Positions 12,393-23,200 of a stretch of DNA of 23,267 nucleotides are shown here, one piece after another. Under the pieces are notes generated by a model that saw only the letters and a list, made by a program, of their open reading frames with translations, had not been told where the DNA came from and made no database searches. Source of the stretch: a virus; the IMG/VR virus record IMGVR_UViG_3300047546_000963, positions 1-23,267 of that record, one strand, 5' to 3'. Positions within the stretch are counted from its first letter, which is position 1; each line of letters starts with the position of its first letter. The position numbers and the translations under genes were made by a program.

Positions 12393-13214
12393 ATGAAAGC
12401 AAAAGACGTTGTCGAAGCAATCGACAAGGCGTATCTAAACAAGAAAAAAGAAAAGCCAAGACAGTATCTTGGGGCATCGATTGTCGGAGACGGATGCACG
12501 GCATACCTATCGCTGTCTTTGCGCGGATTCCAAGACACACCTCCAGACCCCAAGCTCATGCGCATCTTCGAGGACGGCCACCGCATCGAAGACAGGGTGG
12601 TGAAAGACTTGGTCAATGCTGGGTTTGATGTCAGCAACATCGATGGCTTTACTGGCAAGCAGCACGCATTCCAAAAGTTTGGCGGTCACTTCTCTGGACA
12701 CGCTGACGGGATCATCATCATTGATGACCAAGACCATTTGCTTGAGATCAAGTCTATGAATGAAGGTCGATTCAAAGACTTCGTTCGACAGGGTGTTCGG
12801 TCATCGCACCCCAAATACTATGCGCAGATGCAGGCCATGATGGGTATGTCAGGGCTTCGCCGAGCCATGTTCATCGCATACAACAAGAACACCAGCGAGT
12901 ATCACGTTGAGTTCATCGAGTTCGATGAGTTCTACTACAGCGGCCTTGAGGCCAAGGTTGAAGGTGTTTTGGCTGGCTCGGCTTTGCGCATCTCTGAGGA
13001 TGACACCGACTGGCGCTGCCGCGCATGCTTCAAGCGAGATGCTTGCTGGAACCCTTCGTATCACGCAGAAATCACGGCCACCAACGGAGCCACATGCGCT
13101 AAGTGCATGCACTCGCTGCCATCAGTCAACGGCCAATGGCATTGCAACAAGCACAACAGAGAAGCTCTGGAGATTTGTGGTGATTGGAGCTTGTTCAAGG
13201 TGAGACCGAAATGA
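12393..13214 (+). CDS. Cas4/RecB-like PD-(D/E)XK exonuclease
   Basis: A 273-residue nuclease. The catalytic core shows HRIE (63-66), Asp105 in GHADGIIII, Glu118-x-Lys120 in LLEIKSM and Gln145 in YYAQMQ. Cys35 near the N-terminus plus Cys209, Cys212 and Cys218 at the end of the core match the four-Cys iron-sulfur staple of Cas4/AddB-type nucleases. Beyond it, CAKC and C-x2-H in GQWHCNKH suggest an extra zinc-binding tail. It likely makes single-stranded tails for the Sak4-like partner. TAGGAG precedes the ATG. The cluster metal is inferred from Cys spacing. Confidence 0.78.
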   Translation: MKAKDVVEAIDKAYLNKKKEKPRQYLGASIVGDGCTAYLSLSLRGFQDTPPDPKLMRIFEDGHRIEDRVVKDLVNAGFDVSNIDGFTGKQHAFQKFGGHFSGHADGIIIIDDQDHLLEIKSMNEGRFKDFVRQGVRSSHPKYYAQMQAMMGMSGLRRAMFIAYNKNTSEYHVEFIEFDEFYYSGLEAKVEGVLAGSALRISEDDTDWRCRACFKRDACWNPSYHAEITATNGATCAKCMHSLPSVNGQWHCNKHNREALEICGDWSLFKVRPK

Positions 13215-13393
13215 TAGAGACACAAGTCGAGATGATTAAAGACATCATGCTCAAGCATGAAGAGGAGTCTCGCTTGGCAGAGCGAGAGGAGTGTGCGCTG
13301 CTTGTTGAGAAGCTCGGAGCAGAAGGCTTCGGCACGCTCTACATTGCCGCGTGTATCAGGTTGAAAGGAGAGAAGAATGGTGACGCAAAGTGA
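13211..13393 (+). CDS. small coiled-coil hypothetical protein
   Basis: A 60-residue acidic, helical protein starting MIETQVEMIKDIML. The ATG overlaps the nuclease stop as ATGA and follows AAGGTGAG; a longer in-frame start at 13184 lies inside the nuclease gene. The middle is highly charged (KHEEESRLAEREE) and the end contains GFGTLYIAACIRLKGE. Function unknown. Confidence 0.55.
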   Translation: MIETQVEMIKDIMLKHEEESRLAEREECALLVEKLGAEGFGTLYIAACIRLKGEKNGDAK

Positions 13394-13610
13394 GCGCAAG
13401 GCATACGGGCTACTTGGCAGACCGCCAGATTCTGTCTTGTTCAACAAGGCATTCTTGAGTCAATGGATGGAGCTGGAGCTTAAAGCGCGAGATGTCGTGA
13501 GGGTGCGCGACGTCTACAAGCGAGAACAGATGGCAAAACAAATTGAGATGGATCACCACCGCATCATCGCTGCCGCAGAGAAGTATCAATCCCAGGGAGC
13601 GAAAGCATGA
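13377..13610 (+). CDS. small hypothetical protein
   Basis: A 77-residue basic protein preceded by GGAGAG. It starts 17 bases before the upstream stop and ends in an ATGA overlap with the oxygenase gene. It is mostly helical (LSQWMELELKARDVVRVRDV), with no recognised domain. Close packing supports it as a real gene of the early operon. Confidence 0.6.
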   Translation: MVTQSERKAYGLLGRPPDSVLFNKAFLSQWMELELKARDVVRVRDVYKREQMAKQIEMDHHRIIAAAEKYQSQGAKA

Positions 13611-14236
13611 GAATTGAAAAGAGAACCATACCAGTCCCACACCTCCTCTGTTTCGATGTCTTTACTGAAGACGAACTCAAAGACATTTGGAACGAAGCAA
13701 GGTTCCTCATACATGAGCGCAGACTCATGCCACCAAAGTTTACTGGCTCGATGCGTAATGAGGACGGTATTCCCTTGAAACAGAACAAGGGAGTTTGGAT
13801 GTCCGAGATTTACAAGGACAGTTCCGCTAGTGACATTTGTTTCTACACGCACAGAGCATTCCTCAATGACGCCGTTGCAGACGCTCTTGCAAATGGTGAT
13901 GAGATTCACCATTGGTATCGCATGACGAACAGTGCTGACACGCTGCTCTCATACTACGAGGGCGGGAACAAGTATGAATACCACACGGACGCATCGCTCT
14001 ACACGATCTGCGCATACCTGTTCCACGAGCCAAAGCAATGGCAAGGCGGCGAGCTTTGCCTGCGTGGTAATGGACAGGAGATTGTGTATTCGGTGTCCAA
14101 CAACATGGCCGTGCTTTTCCCGTCAAGCACTAAGCATGCGGTCAGACCCGTAATCATGGAGCCACAACCAAGGGTTGCAGGAGACTCTCCTCGTAACGGG
14201 AGAATCTGCCTGACAACCTTCGTGAAGATTGTTTAG
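13607..14236 (+). CDS. second 2-oxoglutarate/Fe(II) oxygenase
   Basis: A 209-residue dioxygenase of the 2OG-Fe(II) superfamily, last in the rightward operon. Iron ligands are His126 and Asp128 in YEYHTDAS and His177 in SSTKHAVRP; Arg199 in NGRICLTTF would bind 2-oxoglutarate. The strand after the HxD carries QGGELCL. It differs clearly from the 162-residue enzyme at 5694-6182, so the two are unlikely to be recent duplicates. Substrate unknown: phage or host protein, or DNA bases, are all possible. It starts by ATGA overlap and ends with its stop overlapping the convergent giant gene's stop. Confidence 0.82.
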   Translation: MRIEKRTIPVPHLLCFDVFTEDELKDIWNEARFLIHERRLMPPKFTGSMRNEDGIPLKQNKGVWMSEIYKDSSASDICFYTHRAFLNDAVADALANGDEIHHWYRMTNSADTLLSYYEGGNKYEYHTDASLYTICAYLFHEPKQWQGGELCLRGNGQEIVYSVSNNMAVLFPSSTKHAVRPVIMEPQPRVAGDSPRNGRICLTTFVKIV

Positions 14237-17200
14237 TTGCCGACATCTGGCGTCCCGACAATCATATTTTCTCCGCTGTCGCCCTCTTTCCAGACGTTGG
14301 CTCCTCTGCCCCATGCGCCCTTGAGTTCCAACCCTTTCATCTTGATGCCGTGCATCTTGGTGACTGGGGCGTTGGAGACCTTACGGGCTTCGCCAGCGAT
14401 CAGATCAGTTGTGCCTTCTCTGAAGTCACGGTTTGAACCTATGACTGGGATACGGCCGCTGACGTTGCGAACTGCCTGACGTCGGTCGCCGTTGCCTGGG
14501 TCATCGCTGAGCGCCTCCGCAAAGCCAGACAGCACCTGCTGGCCTTCCACCAGCGTGGACACCGATGGCCCGAAGACACCGCTCAAGACACGGACAGTTC
14601 CGTATGCGCCGTTATCCAACTTCTGGGCGCTATTGAACAGCATGTCGCCAAGCAGGCCGATGCCGATGACGGAGACCATAGACTCAACATACCAACCGAG
14701 GAACTTGTCCAAGTCCTTGTTCATCATCAAGGCTGTTGGCTGATCGATACCAAACTCTTTGAGAATCTTGGTCATCGAGCGGTCGCGTAGAGCGCGGCTC
14801 TTCTCGTCTTCCCCGCCGCGTGACTGGATGTAGTCGCGGATGGCAAGACTGCCCATACCAAAGCCAGCTGCCACGGTGGTCAGATAAGTCAGCGGCATGA
14901 CGTTGCCCTGCTTGGCCTCCGACAAGACATGCTTGGCCAAGCGGCCCATCATCATTGGGTATGACTTCAGCTGCCAAGCGATAGCGCCGAGTGGGCTTTG
15001 TGCCCAAAGCGGGATGTCGTTCTTGTTCGGGCTGAACACCGACTCGTTGGCAAAGCGGATCAGGGCCATGCGAACCTTGTCTTGCTCCATCGCCTTCTCG
15101 ATGTTGTCGAGCATCGGCGCACCTGGCTCAAGGAAATCCTCAAGACCGAAGTGACGCAGGATTCTGTCTGCCTTCCTGAAGGCGCGGGTCTGGATGTTCC
15201 CGTTGGCGTATGCCGCATGCGCAATGCGCTGCTCGGCCTGCAACATGTGGAAGCCAGTGAGCGCCGCCAACTCCCTGTTCATCGCAGTCCAAGGAGTCAA
15301 CAGGTTCAACTGGAAGAACGCGTTGGTGAATCTGCTGCTGGCTTGACCGTCGAGCTGGGCCAACCTGTCATGCACCAAATTCTCCATCGAGACGCCAAGG
15401 TTTCTGACGGCTTGACGATAGCGATCATCGACGTTGAACCAGCTGGACACACCCTTGAGGAATGACGCCATGTCGCCAGAGCGAACCAGCGGCAGGATGA
15501 AGTCAGGGATAGACGCCAGGGTGGACATCGAAAGTAAGGTAACGGCGTTAAAGTTACGCAGTGTCTTGGATGTCTTCTTCAGCAGCTCAGGATAGTTCTG
15601 AGTGCCAGGAGAGTGAGACATGGCCGCATACATGTTGGCCATAAAGTCCATTTCGCTGCGAGACATTGTCTTGCCGTTGAACCCGAAGTCCGAGAGCGCA
15701 GCCACGATGGCGTCAGAGCGTCGTGCCCAGTCGCCAGACTCGTCTGCGTGCCCGTAGATTTTCTCCAGGTAAGCCTTGGCCGTTCCGCGAGCGGCGTCTT
15801 CGTTGCCACGACCAGCTGACGTGAAGATGTATTCCAGCTGCTGCGCAACTGCACGAGCCTGCGCTTCAGGCATGCCAACAACCTGTGTCTTGGTGATGGA
15901 TGTCACCTCGCGCTCCAAGTCTGTATTGCGCAGGAACTGCTTGTTCTCCTCGGTCACGTTCTTCATCAGCACATCAACCAGGGCATCACGTCCGCCGTGA
16001 GCGATGTATCGATACGCGGTCAAGCCGTGAGCGTTGGTTCCAAACTTCTCGTGCAGGATGAGGCGTCGAACGGCCGAGTCGTAGTATTTGACGATGATGC
16101 CTTCGATGTCATTGACCAGGTATTTGTTCATACCCAGGCGCTGCATCTGCTCAGGATTCATCGCCAAGACACGGCGCATGAAGTGGTCTCCGCCATCAGC
16201 AAATGCCGCGTCGTATGGCAGCGTCACGCCAGCATCGTTGTCCAGACGCATGATGACTCCGTCTGCTCGGCGTAAAGCATCTGCTCGCACCGCCTCTGGC
16301 GTCATCTTCCCAGTTGAGAAGGTGGGGTCTTCCATGAAGAAGTCGGCAAGCGAGTTGCGGAACTTGTCCACGTCTTTCTTGATGAGTTCAACGTCCCACA
16401 CTTGCGGGAAGTAATCACCGCCGTAGCGCTTGGCGTCGCCAACCAACACACCAGAGTCGGTCAGCTTCTTCCAGATGTTGTTGAATTCGTCACGAATCTT
16501 GAACGCAACATTGCGCTCAGCTTCGGCCAGGTTGGAATAAGAACCCATGCGGATCGCGTCAGCAATGCGCGTGTAGCTCTTGGGCAACGCAGGCCCAGTG
16601 TGACCAAGTGTGGCCAGCGGCTTGAGGTTGCCGACCCACCGTTTGAACCCGCTGCTTGCATCTTCGAGAGTGTGCAGCGCGTCGATCAAAGGATAGACAA
16701 TCTTGCCGAACTCGCTGTTGTGCTGCTCAAAGAAACCCACTCCGTCTTTCGGGCTGATGTAATCCGCAAACCAGCGAGCGCCGTCTTGACGCAGCCTGCT
16801 TGAATTCGTGCGCAACTGCAACGCCTTGAAGTCTGCAATACGAGAGACATCGCTCTCGCTTGTAGCCTCTCGTCTTGCGATCTTGCGCAGGAAAGCTGCA
16901 ACGTCTGCCGTTGCACCACCACTGCCAACAGCGGACTGTATGCCAGCACCGATGTCTTCCCCGCCCATCATTGCGCCGAGGAGTTTAGGAACGGGCTTAC
17001 CGTTCTCAAGCTCGCGCTCGGCCATCAGGTTGGGCTGTCGTTCTTTGAGGAACTGCGGGTCGTTGAGTGGTCGAACCCTGCTCTCATCAAAGACGACCAG
17101 CTTTTCAACCATTGATCCATCATCCAGACGCTCCACAACTCGAATGGAGTCATAACCGCGTCCAACCAGCGATTCATAAAGTGCATTCTTGCCACCCTTC

Positions 17201-20200
17201 CCGAATGATGCGACCATGCCGTCATACAGACCTGGCGAGGAAGCATCAAAGATTTGGCCAGTAGACACGAACACAGGCGTGGTTCTGTTGAACTGCTCAG
17301 CAGTGCGTCCAGAGATCACCTTGTTTGCAAGACCCTCTGTCATCATGTTCTCTGCGATGGCGGCTGGCGTGCTATCAGCGTGCTGCATCATCTTCAGTGT
17401 CTGTTCATCGAGAACATGCACGGCCGATTCAACAGCACCTGATGTCGCATGGTCACCAGCACGCAAGGCACGCATGATGTCTTCGGCTGTCTTGGTTGCT
17501 GCCAAGCCAGCTTTCTTGTAGTGGGCCAGATAAATCCCTGGGCCATACTGACCATCCAGCCGAGGGAATGTTTGTGGGCCGTCCAGGGTCACGAAGATGT
17601 GATCCTTCAGATCGATGATCTTGGACTGCGGCGCGTTGATGAAGTCAAGCGCAGCGGCGCGTTGCTCAGGCGTCATGTTGACGAGAGACTCTTCAACATA
17701 CTTGCGAGCAAACATCGGGTGGGTTACGTTCTCACCATACATCTGACGAGACAGCCCAATCGCGCTGGTCTCTGGGCGCATCTGCGAGAAGACGTCACCG
17801 TATGCGGCCAGGTAGAAATACTTGCGAGAGAAGTCAGGGTTTGCGTGGTTACCGCTGAACATGTAGCCCAGCTTTTCTGCCACGTCTTGACCAATGTTGG
17901 CCAGACGTGCAGCGCCTGAGTTTGTGCCCCATGCAAGTGCAAGAGGACGCTCGCCAGCCAGCCAAGACTGAACGCCGTTTACAAAGAAGTCTTCGGCGTT
18001 CTCCATCTTGGTAGTGCCTCGGCGTGCGGCTTCGGCAAATGCTTGAGCCACAACCTTCTGGCTGGACTCGTCAATGACGCCGCGATACAGCAATCGAGAA
18101 GCTATGTTGACGGCGACGTCGGCGTCACCGCCAACTTGTAAGTTGGCAGCAAGGCGTCGCATGTCTTTGCGCAGCGCCATGAACGACTCTGACGACACGT
18201 CAAGGCCAACATTGGATGTCTTGGATGCGCGAACACCAGAGAGTCGCTCGTTCACAAATTGACCGATGTCTTGCGACGCGCCAGTCATGTCTCGCTCTGT
18301 CATGTCCATCATGGTCATCAAGCGATTGCCAATCGAACGCATAGAGGTTTGTGCCACTGGGTCGCGATGAGTCATGCGCACCAACCACTCGGTGACCTGC
18401 GGTGTTGCGTTGGCAGGGATGCTGACAAACTCAGGAGCGCCCACGCTGTCGAGCATTTCTCTGCGCATTGCATTGAGCGTTGATCCAGACTTCATGGCGA
18501 GATACTTGAAGTCCTCTCCAGCAGCCAGCGCTCTTTGGGCGCGAGCGCCTAGCATGTGTGCCGCAGCTTGTGCCACCACCGAGTCGCCACTCTTCATGGC
18601 TTCCACGAGACGATTGGCCAACTTCTTGTTTCCAAGCTGATGGAGTTCTTTCATCAAGTCATCGCCAGCAGCCGCTGGGCGAGGGATCGCTGCGGCTTGA
18701 CGCTGGAACCTGCTGCCGATCTCCTTTGCCAAGGCGTCAGCACGCTTGGATTCTGGGTTGAGTTCTGGGTTACGCAGCTCTGCCAGCATCTCAGGCATGG
18801 TCATTGTCTTGGCTGCGCGGGCCTGGGCGCTGGCCCCAGCTTCTGCTGCCGAGCCAGGAACGGTAGTGGAACCTGCCTCTGCAATGTCGGCTGCTGCCTT
18901 GGCCTCCAAGGCTGCGCGTTGCTCGCGAGCCTTCTTGACCTTTTGGCGATCCTCGACAATGTCTTTATACCCACGGCTCTTCTTGATGTTCACACCATCG
19001 CGCTGCATTGCAACGCTGGTTTGAGACTCAATGTGTGATGCGAGCTTTTCGCTGAATGCGTCGAGCGCAGCCAGCGCACGCACTGCCAAGCCGCCAAGCT
19101 GAGCCATCTCGTTGGGAGAGGCGGCAGCATTGAAAGCGTCAGCCAGAGCGTCGAATGATGTGACGTGTTCGTTCGCCATGTCTGCAATGGCAGACTCTTC
19201 GAGGCCACGAGAGAATTTTGGATCAACAGCAAACTGCTCCAAGAACTTGTTCGTGTCGTCGTTCCATTGGCGAACAAACTCGCTCCACTTGACTTTGCCT
19301 TCCTTGCCTTCGCCAACGTGCATGGCTTTGTAAGCATGCTCAAGGAAGTTTCCTTCGCCATGCTCCTTGACAAACTGAGCGTAGTCGCGGTTCACCGACT
19401 TGTAGATGCCATAGAGGAAGTTGCGAACTGGGCCGTCACCAGCATCTCCGCCGTGGAACAGCATGCTGCGCAGAGAATCTGCCGATCCAGTTGAGATGGC
19501 GTCAGACAGCTGCTGGCGCATACGCGCCATCTTGTCGAAGAACAAGACAGTGGGCTGGATTCCAGGTGCAAAGAACCCATCCTCGGTGCGAGTAATGAAC
19601 GATGCGCCGTTTGGCATTTCGTCGGGGAAGATTTTTGAATACAGAACTCCAGCCCCATCAACCAGCTTGTCATCGTGGTGCTTGCCAAACAAGCGCTCGA
19701 CCACCCCGTTGATCTTGGCAATGAAGCCACGGATGATTTCCTGAGCTTGCTGGATGAATGTCTTGCTCTGCCCAGCCATTTGCTCAGCACCAGTGCGAGT
19801 AATCGCGCTGTTCAATCCCTCGGCAGCGGTTCTCACCACATGCTCAAAGCCAGGGATGTTCATCTTGGCTGCAACAAAAGACACCATCTGATTGGCGAAC
19901 AACTCTTGCGGGCTGGCAAGAGCGTTGCTGCCACTACCAGTAGCTTGATAGTAGGTGTAGTCCTGAATCTTGGTGGTGTTCAGCGTGCCGTCAGCGTCAT
20001 ACATCTCCCGACGAATCATGCTGAGCCACTCAACCCGCTCACTTGGCGTGAGGGTGTTGAAGTAACCCCAGTGACCAAGCTCGTGGATGAGGGTCAAGAC
20101 AGGAGACATCGAGCCAGGGTCTCTGTTGCCAATGGGCAAATCAGTGACCGCAATTGCCTGCCTGTCGTATGGGTTGAACTGAGCCTTATCTGGGCGAACT

Positions 20201-23200
20201 TCGCCATTGACGCCAAACAATGCGCCAGCCACGCCTTCAGAGCGCATGCTTTCTGAGCCAGGGATGAACTCTGGCGAGAACTCCCCGCCAAGTCGGCGGA
20301 GAATGATTTGCGCCGTGTCTTGCTCTTCTCGGCTGAATGTCGAGAACGTGTCATGCAGCATCTGCAAACCGCGACGGCGAGTCGTGTTGTTTGCCTGAAT
20401 GCCATCGGGAGCGTAGTGCTTGATGATGTCAGTCAGGAACTTGGACTCAGCGATCACGGCGTCAAGCTGGGCGGCCGTGCCGATTTTGTCCCAGCTGATT
20501 TGCATGATGCCGTTCAAAGCGCGATGGGCTTGGAACAGGGTGTATTGCGAGTAGTCGGTTCCGCTGGGGGAGAGCTTCGACCCAGTCGCAGTAACAATCC
20601 CAGTCTCATCCAGAGCGGTGGTCGCCGCTTTGGCCTCGCTCATCACCTTGGCTGGCATTGCTTTCTTGACAGAAACACCAGGTTTCACGTCAGAGTAAGG
20701 GGTTTCACCTAGACGACGGAATGTCTTGCTTGCGTATTGGGTGTTGCTGGTGGCTCCGACTGGAACAGTCCCGATCTCCCACTTTGCAGCATCAAGCTGC
20801 TGCCCGTATACCTTGCTGCTGCCAGCCATCTGGGCAGGTGTTTGGCGCGTGCCGTTGGCGAAGTTGTTGTCGCCTTCTGCACGAACGAGGAATGTGCCCT
20901 TCTCTGCCATAGCGTCACTGACAAACGTCGGGAAGCGAATGGCCAACTTGTGTGTGTCAGGGATGCCAAGCTCAGCGGGAGACAAGTCTTTCCCTTTAAC
21001 CCACAGCTGCGGATCAAGCGGGTCGATGCTGGACACGCCAGCGATCCTGTCTTTCAGGTTAGAGAGCGAGTCGCTCGACATCGACGCAATCGGCTTCGGA
21101 CTGGAGTTCGACTTGGTCAATTTGCCAGCCGCGCCCATGCGGTCGATGATCTTGCCAGATGCCTCGGTTGCAGCCAGGAAGACACTGGTTGGGTCTGAGT
21201 GGACTGTCTTGACTTGGACGCCAGTGTCTCCGTCGAGACGACTGAACGTGACAGTGCCGTCAGCATTCTTGGCAATGCTGCCGATTCGTTGGCCAGCAAA
21301 GCGCACGGTTCCGCTCGGCTCAATCTTGAAGTCAGTGCCACGGACTTCATAGCCGTTGTATAGATACACGTTTGGCGTGTCTGATGTCGTGGCCGCCTTA
21401 CCAGCCGCCTGTTTGATGTGTTCTGCTGCTGTTTTGAGGCCAGCCTCGCCATTGACAGCGCCTTTCTCAACCAGGCGGGCAACGGCCTCGGAGTCGTTGG
21501 TGATGCGCATTGCCTCATCCAAGACACGGTAGGCGTCACCGAGAGCAACGCTGATCTCGTTGGCGGTGGTGTTGTGCAGGCGCATTACCTCGGCCAGCTG
21601 GCCTTTCATGCGCTCATAGGAAATGGGCGACACCTTGCCAGCTGCCAGCCTAGAGAAGCGATCACCAACGTCAACGCGTTTGTCGGCTGGAGTGGCAGCA
21701 TCGACCATGCGTTGCGTGAAGTTGTCGAAGTTCGACACGTTCACACCAGCGTCCTGCAAGCGGCCCACGCGCTCTTCCAAGACAATGCGGAACACGCTGT
21801 CGCGGAAGATTTGCTGCTTGGCTGCGATGTGGATCGCGTTCGCTTTGGCTGCGTCGGCAAACGCCAAGCCAGTCAGAGGCTCAATAAAGAGAGCGTTGCT
21901 CGACTGCTTGTATGTTCCGCCAGAAACCAGCGTCTGGTTAGGGGAAACACCAGTCTCTGCCTGAGCTTTGGCTGCTGCTGCCTCTGCCTGCGCAAGAGCT
22001 TCGTTGGTCTGCTTCTTGAGTTTTGCGATTTCTGCACGAGCGGCGTCCCGCTTGGCGACCAACACCCTGCTGATTTCTGACTTAACTGCTGCATCAGCTG
22101 GCCAGTCACCAGCGCCATCCCAGCGGAACTTCTTGCCATCTCGCGAGATCGGGAGTTCCGTGTGCTGCAAGGCAAGCTCATACAAGTCCTTCTTGCTGCG
22201 CATCTTTGCCAGCTTGTCCAGCACCGCGCTTGCTTGGCTGGCTTCGGTGGCGTGCGTGGAAATTTGTCCCGCGAAACTCTGGTTGATGTTGTATTTCTGC
22301 TGGTCAAGCGTTGGCCCAACGCGAGCAGTCATGCCACCCAACACCTCGTCCGATTGAGAACCAGGTGCGGCTGGACGGCGGGTAACGCCGTCCGCCGTGG
22401 TCATGGACATGTTCTCCCAATCGAGGTAGCGCTGATTGGTGATCGGGTCTACAAAGAAAGCCTTGCCATGAACCCGACGATTCTCCATCGCAACAGATGC
22501 GAGGAACAATTCCATGCCACCGTCACCAGGTTCCCAGCGAGACTTGATCTCATCGAAGTCAGCAAACTTGCTGTAATCGATGCCCTTCTCAACCTCTTTG
22601 GCAGAGAAGTCTCCAAGACGCGCACGGTATTCGGTGGTGCGCGTGCTTGGCAAAGACATCAATTTGCGAGCGCCATCGGATTCGGGCGAGTAAAGCGTTC
22701 CAACTTCCCTGGCGTTCTTGGGTAGGTTGCCCATAAACGCTGCGTGAATCTGGGCTGCATACTTGGACAGCCAAGGATATTTCCGACTGATCGGGCTATC
22801 AAACTTGGAGACCTTGCCGAAGTAGCCATGCGAGTTCGCTGTCTTGACGGCGTTCTCCATCGCATGTTTGGCCAGGATGTAGACGGTTCCGTTCAGCCCA
22901 GGCTCGAAGACAAACTTGCCATCTCGCTCAACCAGGCGTCCCTTGAGCGGGCGCAGCCCAGTCAAGACAGCGGTCTCGATCTGGCCAGACTCTGGATTCA
23001 GAGCGGGGCCAACGATAGCGTCTTCGAGATTGATGATGCCGTTGCCACCAACATCTGGCGTGAACTTGCGGCCAGCCGCCTTGTCTGCGATGGCCTTCTT
23101 GATTAGCTCAGATCGGTATTGAGCCACGATCTCTTTGCGAGCCGTCTCATCTAGGCCGCCATCCTTGGCGTAGCGCAGCATGGTTCTGCCGTAGCGATCA

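Larger units (their letters stand above)
1195..22969. repeat. dispersed heptamer CAAGACA/TGTCTTG, 46 copies
   Basis: Plus-strand CAAGACA starts at 1195, 3315, 3381, 3654, 4724, 5252, 5333, 5973, 7048, 9175, 10855, 11693, 12457, 12531, 14584, 14923, 16165, 19543, 20095, 21520, 21778 and 22963. TGTCTTG starts at 2413, 3494, 3966, 4395, 4844, 5473, 6645, 6843, 9406, 11240, 13433, 15078, 15562, 15667, 15886, 17488, 18217, 18267, 18805, 19759, 20316, 20722, 21205 and 22840. That is 22 and 24 copies; about 3 in total are expected by chance. Flanking bases are not conserved, so the unit is seven bases. All copies are inside genes. Only one lies in the first 2.4 kb. Confidence 0.85.

Noticed and set aside
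15862-15980. TGTCAC-like words inside coding DNA, such as near 15901 and 21248
   Set aside because: Single half-sites within genes and away from promoters, at about the frequency expected by chance.
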